From: Chitinophagales bacterium
GTDB lineage: Bacteria; Bacteroidota; Bacteroidia; Chitinophagales; Saprospiraceae
Reading direction: 5' to 3'
Assembly (NCBI GenBank): GCA_013297575.1
Contig: JAAFHO010000103.1
Span: forward strand, 1 to 12,177
DNA length: 12,177 bases
The position numbers were made by a program, and so were the translations under genes. Under the pieces are notes generated by a model. The model was not told the DNA's origin, ran no database searches, and worked only from the letters and a program-made list of their open reading frames with translations. Positions 5,754 to 12,177 of this stretch are shown here, piece after piece; within the stretch, counting starts at the first letter, position 1; every line of letters begins with the position of its first letter.

Positions 5754-7556
5754 ATGGAAGAAAATCGCAGTAGTCTCCGACGCGCCGCAATCCGCTTTGT
5801 GGTCGGTATCTATATCGTTATCGGGCTGCTAGTTGCCGCTGCTTTTTTTATTATCAATGAATTAGAAAACGATAATATTGTACACGACACACAATTAACC
5901 AGGGGCGTTCTAACCATCGTTTTTCTAATGTGCTGGACATTTGCTTGTTATCGGTTGTACAGGATCAATATGCGCCTTTTCGACCAACGCTCACAGATTT
6001 TTGATGCCCAAGAAACAGCACTTTATGCAACCAAAGAGGCCACAAGATTGCAAAAACAATTTATGGCCAATATGAGCCATGAAATTCGTACCCCGCTCAA
6101 TGCCATCATCGGATTTGGGAATATGTTACTGCGGGGTGATTTGAATAACCGCGAACGAGAACTGGCCAGTAATATACAGTTGGCCAGTAAAACCCTCATT
6201 AATATCGTTAATGATATACTGGATTTATCAAAAATTGAGTCTGGAATGGTTACACTTGAAAAAATTCCCTTTGAACTAGAAGGACTTTTCCATTCCGTAC
6301 AGCAAATGTTTATAGACAAAGCACGCGAAAAAAATCTGTTATTTGTATTGGATATTGACCCAACTTTACCGCAACAACTCATCGGTGACCCTACAAGACT
6401 AACACAAATTTTAGTCAACTTGATCAGCAATGCCATCAAATTCACAGATCGTGGCGAAATAGCAATCCATATTTACCAGCATAAAGCGTCCACCAAAAAG
6501 CAAGATAAGATCACATTAGGTATCACAGTAAAAGATACTGGAATTGGTATTCCATCTGCACAGTTAGAGCGCATATTCGAGCGATTTACGCAGTCGGACG
6601 AACAAACAACACGCATCTATGGTGGCACCGGACTAGGATTATCCATTGCCAAACACTTTATTGAGGCCATGAATGGTACAATAACCGTGCAAAGTGAAGT
6701 TGGAAAAGGTAGTGTTTTTACGGTTTTAATTCCCTTTGTACAAGCAACACCAAATTTCAGATCTGTTGCGACTACCCAAAAACAAAAAATCGAAACAGAG
6801 GATACAGAAATAATACAGATCCCTGCGTCCATTCACTTGTTAGTCGTAGAAGATAACCCCGTAAACCGTCGTGTGATTGAACTTCTTTTTGATGAATGGC
6901 AATTTGATTATACAATGGTACACAATGGGCGACAGGCGGTTGACTTATTAACAAAATCACCCAATGCCTTCGATTTGGTGCTGATGGATATACAAATGCC
7001 AGAAATGGATGGTTATGAAGCAACTCAAAAGATTCGAGATATACTCCACCTCCAACTACCCATAGTAGCAATGACCGCTCATGCGCTGGCAGGCGAACGG
7101 GACAAATGTATGCATTCCGGTATGAATGATTATATTTCAAAGCCCATCAATGAGCATGAACTACGCAGACTCATCGTCAATTTTACAGCACCTAGCCATC
7201 CAATGTTTGCACCAAAAATAGATCAAACTTATTTACAAGAAACGACCTTGGGTAATGCTGAATACCAGCGAGAGTTGGCTCAAATATTCCTCCTTCAAAT
7301 ACCCAAAGATCTGGACGCAATTACAGTTGCCATTGCTGCTGCCGATAACAAAACCGCAGCTCGTGCAGTGCATAATATGAAAAGCACCGTAGGATATATG
7401 GGGTTTGAACAAAACCTTGGACAATTATTGAATCACTTTGAAATAGCCTGTAAGGAAGAGGCAAGCCACCATATCCTGCTTCGTCATTTGGATACGATTC
7501 GCTCGCAAGTAGAAGCGGCTCAAGTATATATTAAAAAAACCTTTTCGGTCGAATGA
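5754..7556 (+). CDS. Hybrid sensor histidine kinase (2 TM - HisKA - HATPase - REC - Hpt)
   Basis: The 600-residue product is a membrane-bound phosphorelay kinase. Two transmembrane helices (about 15-34 and 52-70) enclose only about 15 periplasmic residues. A short coiled segment leads to HisKA with the phospho-accepting His109 in MSHEIRTPLNAI. The HATPase domain shows the N box (Asn222 in NLISNAIKF), DTGIGIP (261-267) and GGTGLGLSIAK (from 290). A receiver domain carries EDNPVN, phospho-acceptor Asp412 in LMDIQMPEMDG and Lys463. A C-terminal Hpt domain carries His540 in AVHNMKSTVGYMG. All phosphorelay residues are present, so it should be active. It has no PAS, GAF or sizeable extracellular sensor and no DNA-binding output, so it must sense through the membrane or a partner and pass phosphate to a separate regulator. 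The only nearby regulator gene (3035-3707) is broken. The closest target gene downstream is mprF, 116 bp away on the same strand. Confidence 0.96.
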   Translation: MEENRSSLRRAAIRFVVGIYIVIGLLVAAAFFIINELENDNIVHDTQLTRGVLTIVFLMCWTFACYRLYRINMRLFDQRSQIFDAQETALYATKEATRLQKQFMANMSHEIRTPLNAIIGFGNMLLRGDLNNRERELASNIQLASKTLINIVNDILDLSKIESGMVTLEKIPFELEGLFHSVQQMFIDKAREKNLLFVLDIDPTLPQQLIGDPTRLTQILVNLISNAIKFTDRGEIAIHIYQHKASTKKQDKITLGITVKDTGIGIPSAQLERIFERFTQSDEQTTRIYGGTGLGLSIAKHFIEAMNGTITVQSEVGKGSVFTVLIPFVQATPNFRSVATTQKQKIETEDTEIIQIPASIHLLVVEDNPVNRRVIELLFDEWQFDYTMVHNGRQAVDLLTKSPNAFDLVLMDIQMPEMDGYEATQKIRDILHLQLPIVAMTAHALAGERDKCMHSGMNDYISKPINEHELRRLIVNFTAPSHPMFAPKIDQTYLQETTLGNAEYQRELAQIFLLQIPKDLDAITVAIAAADNKTAARAVHNMKSTVGYMGFEQNLGQLLNHFEIACKEEASHHILLRHLDTIRSQVEAAQVYIKKTFSVE

Positions 7557-7632
7557 CCGATTATTGTCCCTCCTTGACCGAAATATCTAGCGCACCTACC
7601 GAAAGCCATATTTAGTTGTTGTGTTGACATCC

Positions 7633-7640
7633 TACTTTTG
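7633..7640 (+). promoter_or_regulatory. Probable Bacteroidota -7 box for the mprF-like gene
   Basis: TACTTTTG matches the TAnnTTTG -7 consensus exactly and lies 32 bp before ATG 7673, leaving a leader of roughly 25 nt. A clean -33 TTTG at the expected 19-21 bp spacing is not present (TTTA at 7611-7614 is the nearest), so the assignment is moderate. Confidence 0.45.
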
Positions 7641-7672
7641 ATGTATTGATTGACACACAATACTTTATTATT

Positions 7673-10279
7673 ATGAAATTTCCAATCACAGAGTCCCTTC
7701 GAAAAACAATATTAGCTGCACTACTTGCCCTAGTCATGCTTTTTTTTGGCTTACACTTTCTAATGGAAGAAGGTGTTCACGTGAATCAAATCTACAATGC
7801 ATTGGTCTTATGCGACCGTCTTTGGATCTTGGCTGGGTTATTACTTTCGTTAGTTTATATTGGGTTGCACAGCGAAATGTATGTCCAAAGTTTCAAATCA
7901 CTTGGCTTAACTGTGGATCGAGGCGAAATGACACGGCTATATTTAAAACGAAATTTGATCAGCGTTGTACTTCCAGCCGGATTTCTTTCCAGTCAGGCAT
8001 TTTTTGGAGCATCTATCGCACGTAGCCAAAAAGTACATACCAATGATGTACTGAGTGCGTCGGGTATTTTTTCTACTGCTGGACTGCTTTCTATGGTTGT
8101 TGTTGTACTCCCTGCTTTGGGATGGATGCTGACCCAAAATATATTACCCGGAGGTGCGGTAGCGGCTTTTGTAGTTGTTAGTGTTCTTTTGAGTAGTTTA
8201 GTTTGGGCAATTGTTAACTTTGTACAGCAAGGTATTGTTTACCGCAACTGCAAACATTACTTACCTGCTTTTACCGCACGTTTGGATGAATTAGATTGGT
8301 CACGATTCCAAATTCGATATTTTTTATACGTCCTATTGCTCTCGTGTTTAGTAGAAGTGGTGGGTGTGCTACATGTATATATAGCAGTACGTGCGTTGGG
8401 CGAGTCCGCTAGTTTCTCCATGGTTTTTGCGAGTTATATTGCAGTACTCATTGTGCTGATGACTTCACCATTTTTGCGGGGTGTGGGCGCAGTAGAAGCC
8501 TTATTGGCTTTTGTACTGATGCACTTTGGGTTATCGGCAGTAGAGGCCGTCAGCACGGCAATTTTATTTCGGTTTTTCGAGTTTTGGATCGTCTTACTAT
8601 TGTCTGTTCCAGTATTTGTGTTTCGTCCGGGTAGTTTGGTTGTTCGCATTGCCCCTGCAGTATTATTGCTGTTGCTAGGCATAGTGAATATACTTTCAGG
8701 TATAACACCTTCCATTGCAGAGCGCACAAAATTGCTCAGCAATTACCTGCCACTTGCTACCAGCCATGCTTCAGCGGCATTGACTGTTGCGATTGGTATT
8801 GTACTGCTTGCAACTGCTTACTATTTATTGAAAGGATTACGAAACGCCTGGTGGCTGGCACTGGTATTGAGTGCTGTTTCATTGGTGAGTCACTTGATAA
8901 AAGGCTTCGATTACGAAGAATCTACACTGGCATTATTGGTGATAAGTGCCTTGTTGTACCAGCGAAACCAGTACAATGTACATACAAACATAAACGCCAT
9001 ACGCAACAGTTGGGTACCCGCTTTGATGATCGTATTAACTTGTCTTTTGTTGAGTTCGTATGGTTTTTGGTTATTAGACCATGTACATTTTGGCGCAGAT
9101 TTTACGTGGTATGAATCGTTTATTTATGCCTGTCAAAGTTTTATTTTGATAGATCCCGCTGGCTTACATCCCTTAACTGCATTTGGCCATGATTTTTTGA
9201 TTCTGATCCATCTATTAGGGGGATTTTCCATGATTTTTTTGGCATTTATGGCATTAATTCCTATTTTTCCAAAATTCCAGAACGATGAAAATGCCTTAGA
9301 AAAGGCGACTCAACTAGCAAAAACGTATGGAAAGTCGCCTTTAGATTATTTCAAAACGTACCACGACAAACAGTTCTTTTTTCCCCAAAGCGGCCAATCT
9401 TTTGTTGCTTACAAAAATACGGCACGTTATGCATTGGTATTAGAAAACCCAGTTGCACCTGATGAGGCAACAATGATAGATAGCGTAGTTGAATTTGACC
9501 AATTTTGTAACAATAACGGGATGCGCAGCATATATTACCGCATCCCTGAATCTTCGGCAGCACTGTACCGATCTTTGGGGAAGCATTTATTGCCCCTTGG
9601 TCAGGAGGCCATTGTTAACCTGAATACCTTTTCAATGGACGGCAAAGAAAAAAAGTCGTTGCGCAACGCGCTCAACAAAATAGAGCGAGAGGGCTATCAG
9701 TTTGTTGTACATGAAGCACCGCTTAACAGTAGGATACTCCAACAACTCCACGCCGTTAGTAACGAATGGCTTCAAATGCTGCACCGCACCGAACTCTCCT
9801 TTTCGCAAGGTGTATTTGATGAAAAAGAAATAAAAAATCAGACTGTACTGACTTTAGAAAACAAGGACGGGAAAATATTATCTTTTCTTAACCTCATACC
9901 CGGAGGTTCCGAACAAGAGGCTAATTTTGATCTCATGCGCCGCACCGAAGATGCGCCTAATGGATCAATGGATTTTATGTTTGCAAATATGTTTTTGTAT
10001 TGTAAATCAAAAGGATATGCCTCCTGCAACTTAGGTCTGGTACCCATGTCGGGCTTGGAACACCCAACCAATGTATCCGAAAATATAATTAAACTGGCTT
10101 ATGAACACATACCCCGTTTTTCAGGGTATAAATCACTGCGGTTTTTCAAAGAAAAATTTGAGCCAATTTGGGAAACCAAATACGTTGCTTATGAGAGCCA
10201 ACTAGATATCATTAACCTACCTGTCGCTTTAGATCGGGTAGTGAGGCAAAAGATTCCATCTAATTGGATACAACCCTAG
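7673..10279 (+). CDS. mprF: MprF-type bifunctional aminoacyl-phosphatidylglycerol synthase and flippase
   Basis: The 868-residue product matches the length and layout of MprF (about 840 residues in Staphylococcus). Residues 12 to about 540 contain roughly 14 hydrophobic segments: the lysyl-lipid flippase part, with its LPAGFLSSQ motif near residue 100. A GNAT-like cytosolic synthase domain (DUF2156) follows from about 542 to 868. The synthase signatures are clear: YGKSPLDYF, FVAYKNTARYALVLENPVA, MRRTEDAPNGSMDFMF (755-770) and CNLGLVPMSGLE (785-796). The family transfers lysine, or in some members alanine or arginine, from aminoacyl-tRNA to phosphatidylglycerol, then flips the lipid outward. 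This lowers negative surface charge and protects against cationic peptides. Which amino acid is used here cannot be told by eye. ATG 7673 (MKFPITES) is preferred to TTG 7646, which is only six bases past the -7 box at 7633-7640 and would fall at or before the likely transcription start. An 8-T tract at 7740-7747 lies near the 5' end. Confidence 0.95.
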   Translation: MKFPITESLRKTILAALLALVMLFFGLHFLMEEGVHVNQIYNALVLCDRLWILAGLLLSLVYIGLHSEMYVQSFKSLGLTVDRGEMTRLYLKRNLISVVLPAGFLSSQAFFGASIARSQKVHTNDVLSASGIFSTAGLLSMVVVVLPALGWMLTQNILPGGAVAAFVVVSVLLSSLVWAIVNFVQQGIVYRNCKHYLPAFTARLDELDWSRFQIRYFLYVLLLSCLVEVVGVLHVYIAVRALGESASFSMVFASYIAVLIVLMTSPFLRGVGAVEALLAFVLMHFGLSAVEAVSTAILFRFFEFWIVLLLSVPVFVFRPGSLVVRIAPAVLLLLLGIVNILSGITPSIAERTKLLSNYLPLATSHASAALTVAIGIVLLATAYYLLKGLRNAWWLALVLSAVSLVSHLIKGFDYEESTLALLVISALLYQRNQYNVHTNINAIRNSWVPALMIVLTCLLLSSYGFWLLDHVHFGADFTWYESFIYACQSFILIDPAGLHPLTAFGHDFLILIHLLGGFSMIFLAFMALIPIFPKFQNDENALEKATQLAKTYGKSPLDYFKTYHDKQFFFPQSGQSFVAYKNTARYALVLENPVAPDEATMIDSVVEFDQFCNNNGMRSIYYRIPESSAALYRSLGKHLLPLGQEAIVNLNTFSMDGKEKKSLRNALNKIEREGYQFVVHEAPLNSRILQQLHAVSNEWLQMLHRTELSFSQGVFDEKEIKNQTVLTLENKDGKILSFLNLIPGGSEQEANFDLMRRTEDAPNGSMDFMFANMFLYCKSKGYASCNLGLVPMSGLEHPTNVSENIIKLAYEHIPRFSGYKSLRFFKEKFEPIWETKYVAYESQLDIINLPVALDRVVRQKIPSNWIQP

Positions 10280-10284
10280 TATTA

Positions 10285-10728
10285 TTACGATGCCAAAACG
10301 AGCACACCACGTTCCTGCTTTTGCTCGAGCATTGCAGCAAATGCTTCAAAATACAGGATAGCATCTTCTCTTTTATTGCGTTTTAACCACCTAAATCCGC
10401 CGGGTAAGTGTTTCAACACACGTTTGTCGCTCAGGTATTCAATATGGTGGATATCATTGTGGGTAAGCCCCAATTCAACAAGTTTTTCGACAATTAAATC
10501 CACAGGAGCATTGGAAGTTGGGCAATACTCCAACGCCATTTCTGTCCATTCACCATTTACAGTAATAGCGTAGCGTTGTATTTCTGCTTCGGTGAAAGAA
10601 GTAACGACTTGGGCAAGGTTGCCGCAATTGCATTGGCCATGGTGGCCCCAAGAATAAGTAGCGCCAGAACGCAAACGTTGTGCAGTAGCACGTAAAGCCT
10701 CGATGAGTGTTTGTTGTGAATTTGTCAT
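10285..10728 (-). CDS. Conserved uncharacterised small protein with WGHHGQCNCG motif
   Basis: The 147-residue product is predicted cytosolic, with no signal or membrane segment. Its most striking feature is SWGHHGQCNCGNLAQ (residues 26-40), with His29, His30, Cys33 and Cys35 closely spaced. Cys69 follows in the segment ALEYCPTSN. Such a cluster could bind a metal, but this is inferred from residues only. I believe similar WGHxGxCNCGxLAQ proteins occur widely in Bacteroidota as hypothetical proteins; no function is known to me. The C-terminal half is helical and charged (HIEYLSDKRVLK, FRWLKRNKREDAI). The gene is convergent with mprF, the two stops being 5 bp apart. ATG 10728 is chosen over TTG 10761 because the latter would overlap the likely promoter box. 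Confidence 0.8.
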   Translation of the reverse strand: MTNSQQTLIEALRATAQRLRSGATYSWGHHGQCNCGNLAQVVTSFTEAEIQRYAITVNGEWTEMALEYCPTSNAPVDLIVEKLVELGLTHNDIHHIEYLSDKRVLKHLPGGFRWLKRNKREDAILYFEAFAAMLEQKQERGVLVLAS

Positions 10729-10758
10729 AATTATTTCCGTTGCTGATATATACCATAA

Positions 10759-10766
10759 CAAAGGTA
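10759..10766 (-). promoter_or_regulatory. Probable -7 box for the WGHHGQCNCG protein gene
   Basis: On the minus strand TACCTTTG fits TAnnTTTG exactly, 30 bp before ATG 10728. No TTTG is seen at the -33 spacing. The box supports the ATG start, since the alternative TTG codon would fall inside it. Confidence 0.4.
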
Positions 10767-10825
10767 AATCAGTATTTGTTGAAATTTTTTTTTCAAAAGA
10801 TAAATTTTCGGCCTCATTTTTGCAT

Positions 10826-10921
10826 AAGTGTAATTATCATGTATTCAAGCACTTGTTTCAATTGTATTTTCCCGAAAACCTGAACAATTGCTGAACTAGA
10901 CCTAAGTAACCGATTACACTT
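10826..10921. repeat. Nested inverted repeats in the cas6 upstream region, copy A
   Basis: AAGTGTAAT (10826-10834) pairs perfectly with ATTACACTT (10913-10921). Inside it CAATTGT pairs with ACAATTG, and a TTTT-CCCG-AAAA hairpin forms the tip. The nested layout gives a foldable element of about 96 nt. It is unlike a CRISPR repeat unit and has no terminator T-run. It may be a structured RNA, a small palindromic element remnant, or AT-rich chance pairing. Confidence 0.35.
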
Positions 10922-10927
10922 TTATTA

Positions 10928-11000
10928 TTCCTAAGTAGATTGTACAGCAAAAAAGATTTCGCAAACACTTTTGATTTACGCTGTACAACTACTTAAGGAA
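10928..11000. repeat. Long imperfect inverted repeat in the cas6 upstream region, copy B
   Basis: The left arm (10928-10948, TTCCTAAGTAGATTGTACAGC) and right arm (10980-11000) pair over about 20 bp. The inner TTGTACAGC/GCTGTACAA is a perfect 9 bp, then TAAGTAG/CTACTTA, then TTCC/GGAA with single-base bulges. The intervening 31 nt are A/T-rich. The left-arm CCTAAGTA also occurs at 10900-10907 as a direct repeat, 30 bp earlier. Long arms with small bulges resemble a palindromic mobile-element or structured-RNA signature. Confidence 0.5.
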
Positions 11001-11057
11001 TGAATTTTAATGATAACACTATTACCATGTACCAATTTTGCAAATTTGATTTAATAA

Positions 11058-11088
11058 TTTGCATTTTTATAAACTTTTCGTAACTTTG
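11058..11088 (+). promoter_or_regulatory. Bacteroidota housekeeping promoter driving cas6
   Basis: TTTG (11058-11061), a 19-bp spacer and TAACTTTG (11081-11088) match the phylum's -33/-7 consensus (TTTG-N19-21-TAnnTTTG) in every specified base. Transcription should start near 11093-11096, leaving a leader of about 78 nt before ATG 11173. This is the best promoter in the window and indicates that cas6 begins a transcript. Confidence 0.75.
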
Positions 11089-11095
11089 TGCGTTC

Positions 11096-11113
11096 AAAAC
11101 GAAACTTCGTTTT
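11096..11113 (+). promoter_or_regulatory. Hairpin at the predicted 5' end of the cas6 mRNA
   Basis: AAAACGA (11096-11102) pairs perfectly with TCGTTTT (11107-11113) around a 4-nt loop, followed by one more T. It falls at or just after the predicted transcription start. It could protect the mRNA 5' end or act as a weak early attenuator. The leader further on has the direct repeat TTTTAATC at 11139-11146 and 11150-11157. Confidence 0.35.
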
Positions 11114-11172
11114 TAATACTAAAAACAAAACAACGGATTTTTAATCTGCTTTTAATCAAATAAACCCTCACA

Positions 11173-12045
11173 ATGCGGATCCAATTCATCCTTTCATGTC
11201 AAAAGGGTACCATTATTCCGATCAATTACCAGTCCGAGATTTCCAGTTGGATATTTACGGCGCTTTCAAAGGCTGGTAGTGAACTTGTTGCTCATGTGCA
11301 AGATATGGGCTTCAACATCGCGACACAAGGTTACAAACAATTTACATTTAGCCCGTTGGCTATTTTCCCTTACGAGATGGATCAAGTCCGTCAAGAGTTT
11401 AAGTTATTGGGAAATCAAGTAAAAATAGCGGTTTCGCTATATTTGAACGCCAACTATGAGCAACAAGTCGTCAGTTTATTCCGACAATCCCCATTACAAT
11501 TGGGTATGCTGGAAGGTAAACCTGCCTTTTTTGAAGTAAAACATTGGCAAATTTTGCCCCGTCCACACTTTAAAGAAGTACTGCAGTTCAAGGCTATTTC
11601 GCCCATCTCAATTACAAATACTGAAGATATTCCAGTCCCTAATCCTTATATTTTACCGGATTCGGAGACTTATGATATCAGTTTTTTCACACACCTTATA
11701 CGTCGTTTTAAAGCAGCACACCAATACAAATCATTGGCCACATTAAAACTGCTGGATCCTTCGTTCCCAATGCAGTATAAATTGATTGGTCAAGCAAAAT
11801 CGCGACTGATCCACCTCAAGCATAGTGATGAAGGATTGACGCAATTGCGTGGATTTGTGTATGAATTGGAGTTGAATGCACCGCCAGAAGTTATGGAATA
11901 CGCCTATTTCTGTGGATTTGGCGAATTTCCACACTTAGGATTTGGTTTTGTTGATTTTAGAGAAGAAGATAAAAAAGTAGGTGCTCCCGGCCATAAGCCA
12001 GAGTATAACGCACAAAGGCCACAACGACCTAGGATCGGGTATTAA
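11173..12045 (+). CDS. cas6: CRISPR-associated endoribonuclease Cas6
   Basis: The 290-residue product has the Cas6 layout: two RAMP/ferredoxin-like halves and a C-terminal glycine-rich loop, CGFGEFPHLGFGFVDF (247-262), which matches the family GxGxxxxxGFG signature. Near the N-terminus, His41 in ELVAHVQDMGF lies where the catalytic histidine of many Cas6 enzymes falls. GYKQFTFSPL (53-62) is the usual following strand, with a candidate Lys54. Cas6 cuts the long CRISPR transcript within each repeat to make crRNAs in type I and type III systems. Subtype cannot be decided from Cas6 alone. The gene has its own clear promoter and leader. No other cas gene or repeat array is in the window, and only 132 bp follow, so the rest of the locus should lie to the right, unless this is a solo cas6. 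Confidence 0.88.
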   Translation: MRIQFILSCQKGTIIPINYQSEISSWIFTALSKAGSELVAHVQDMGFNIATQGYKQFTFSPLAIFPYEMDQVRQEFKLLGNQVKIAVSLYLNANYEQQVVSLFRQSPLQLGMLEGKPAFFEVKHWQILPRPHFKEVLQFKAISPISITNTEDIPVPNPYILPDSETYDISFFTHLIRRFKAAHQYKSLATLKLLDPSFPMQYKLIGQAKSRLIHLKHSDEGLTQLRGFVYELELNAPPEVMEYAYFCGFGEFPHLGFGFVDFREEDKKVGAPGHKPEYNAQRPQRPRIGY

Positions 12046-12177
12046 GGAACGGTGTCGAAATAAAGGTACAGATTGATGCACATCTTTTGCCCTCATATTT
12101 CCTCTTTTTCTACTTAAATAGGTAGGCTATTCGCGCAAAAAAACAGAAAATCTGAGACCAAAATCTGAAGCCTGAAT
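12046..12177. other. Tail of the window after cas6; no gene yet
   Basis: These 132 bp have no open frame of note, no CRISPR repeat and no strong terminator. AATAG/CTATT forms a tiny dyad near 12117-12131. AAAATCTGA is directly repeated at 12147-12155 and 12160-12168, with a 13-bp period. The next gene must begin beyond the edge. Confidence 0.5.

Noticed and set aside
7557..7600. Terminator between the kinase and mprF
   Set aside because: TCGGTC/GACCGA pairs over 6 bp at 7545-7560, but it overlaps the kinase stop codon and lacks a T-run, so read-through into mprF remains possible.
11001..12177. CRISPR array next to cas6
   Set aside because: No regularly spaced repeats of 25-40 bp were seen on either side of the gene within the window.

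Overview
The window looks like a chromosomal segment of a Bacteroidota (Bacteroidetes) bacterium. The coding regions are AT-rich and the genes lack obvious Shine-Dalgarno sequences. Several starts follow boxes of the phylum's TAnnTTTG type, and one promoter (TTTG-N19-TAACTTTG, before cas6) fits the consensus exactly. Secreted proteins carry the usual ...QAQ signal-peptide ends, and LytTR regulators and large hybrid kinases are typical of the group. Genus cannot be read from the sequence.

Layout, left to right. Positions 3-98 hold the tail of an unidentified gene. A GC-rich stretch of about 300 bp without a convincing gene follows; it may be a structured RNA. Next come a tandem VirJ/AcvB-type alpha/beta hydrolase (585-2162) and a small secreted helical protein (2217-2927). 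A LytTR response regulator (3035-3707) follows, broken by an internal deletion plus frameshift and closed by terminator hairpins. Then come a secreted PepSY-like protein (4183-4722), a strong 75-nt hairpin element, a tRNA-Lys(CUU)-like gene with a bulged T-stem (4813-4885), and a secreted lysine-rich protein ending in a PBCV-type basic adaptor motif (4911-5522). A hybrid histidine kinase (HisKA-HATPase-REC-Hpt, 5754-7556) precedes an MprF-type aminoacyl-phosphatidylglycerol synthase/flippase (7673-10279). A convergent conserved small protein with a WGHHGQCNCG motif is on the minus strand (10285-10728). After a 444-bp intergenic region rich in inverted repeats comes a cas6 gene (11173-12045) with a clear promoter, probably the first gene of a CRISPR-Cas locus continuing past the right edge. 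No CRISPR repeat is visible inside the window.

The main theme is envelope lipid charge. MprF moves an amino acid (classically lysine, from Lys-tRNA) onto phosphatidylglycerol and flips the product. AcvB/VirJ-type proteins are known in alpha-proteobacteria as periplasmic hydrolases of lysyl-phosphatidylglycerol, often beside the synthase gene. Here both occur within 10 kb, with envelope proteins, a membrane kinase and an aberrant tRNA-Lys between them. That they form one module is inference. The individual family calls for MprF, AcvB/VirJ, the kinase, LytTR and Cas6 rest on clear motifs.
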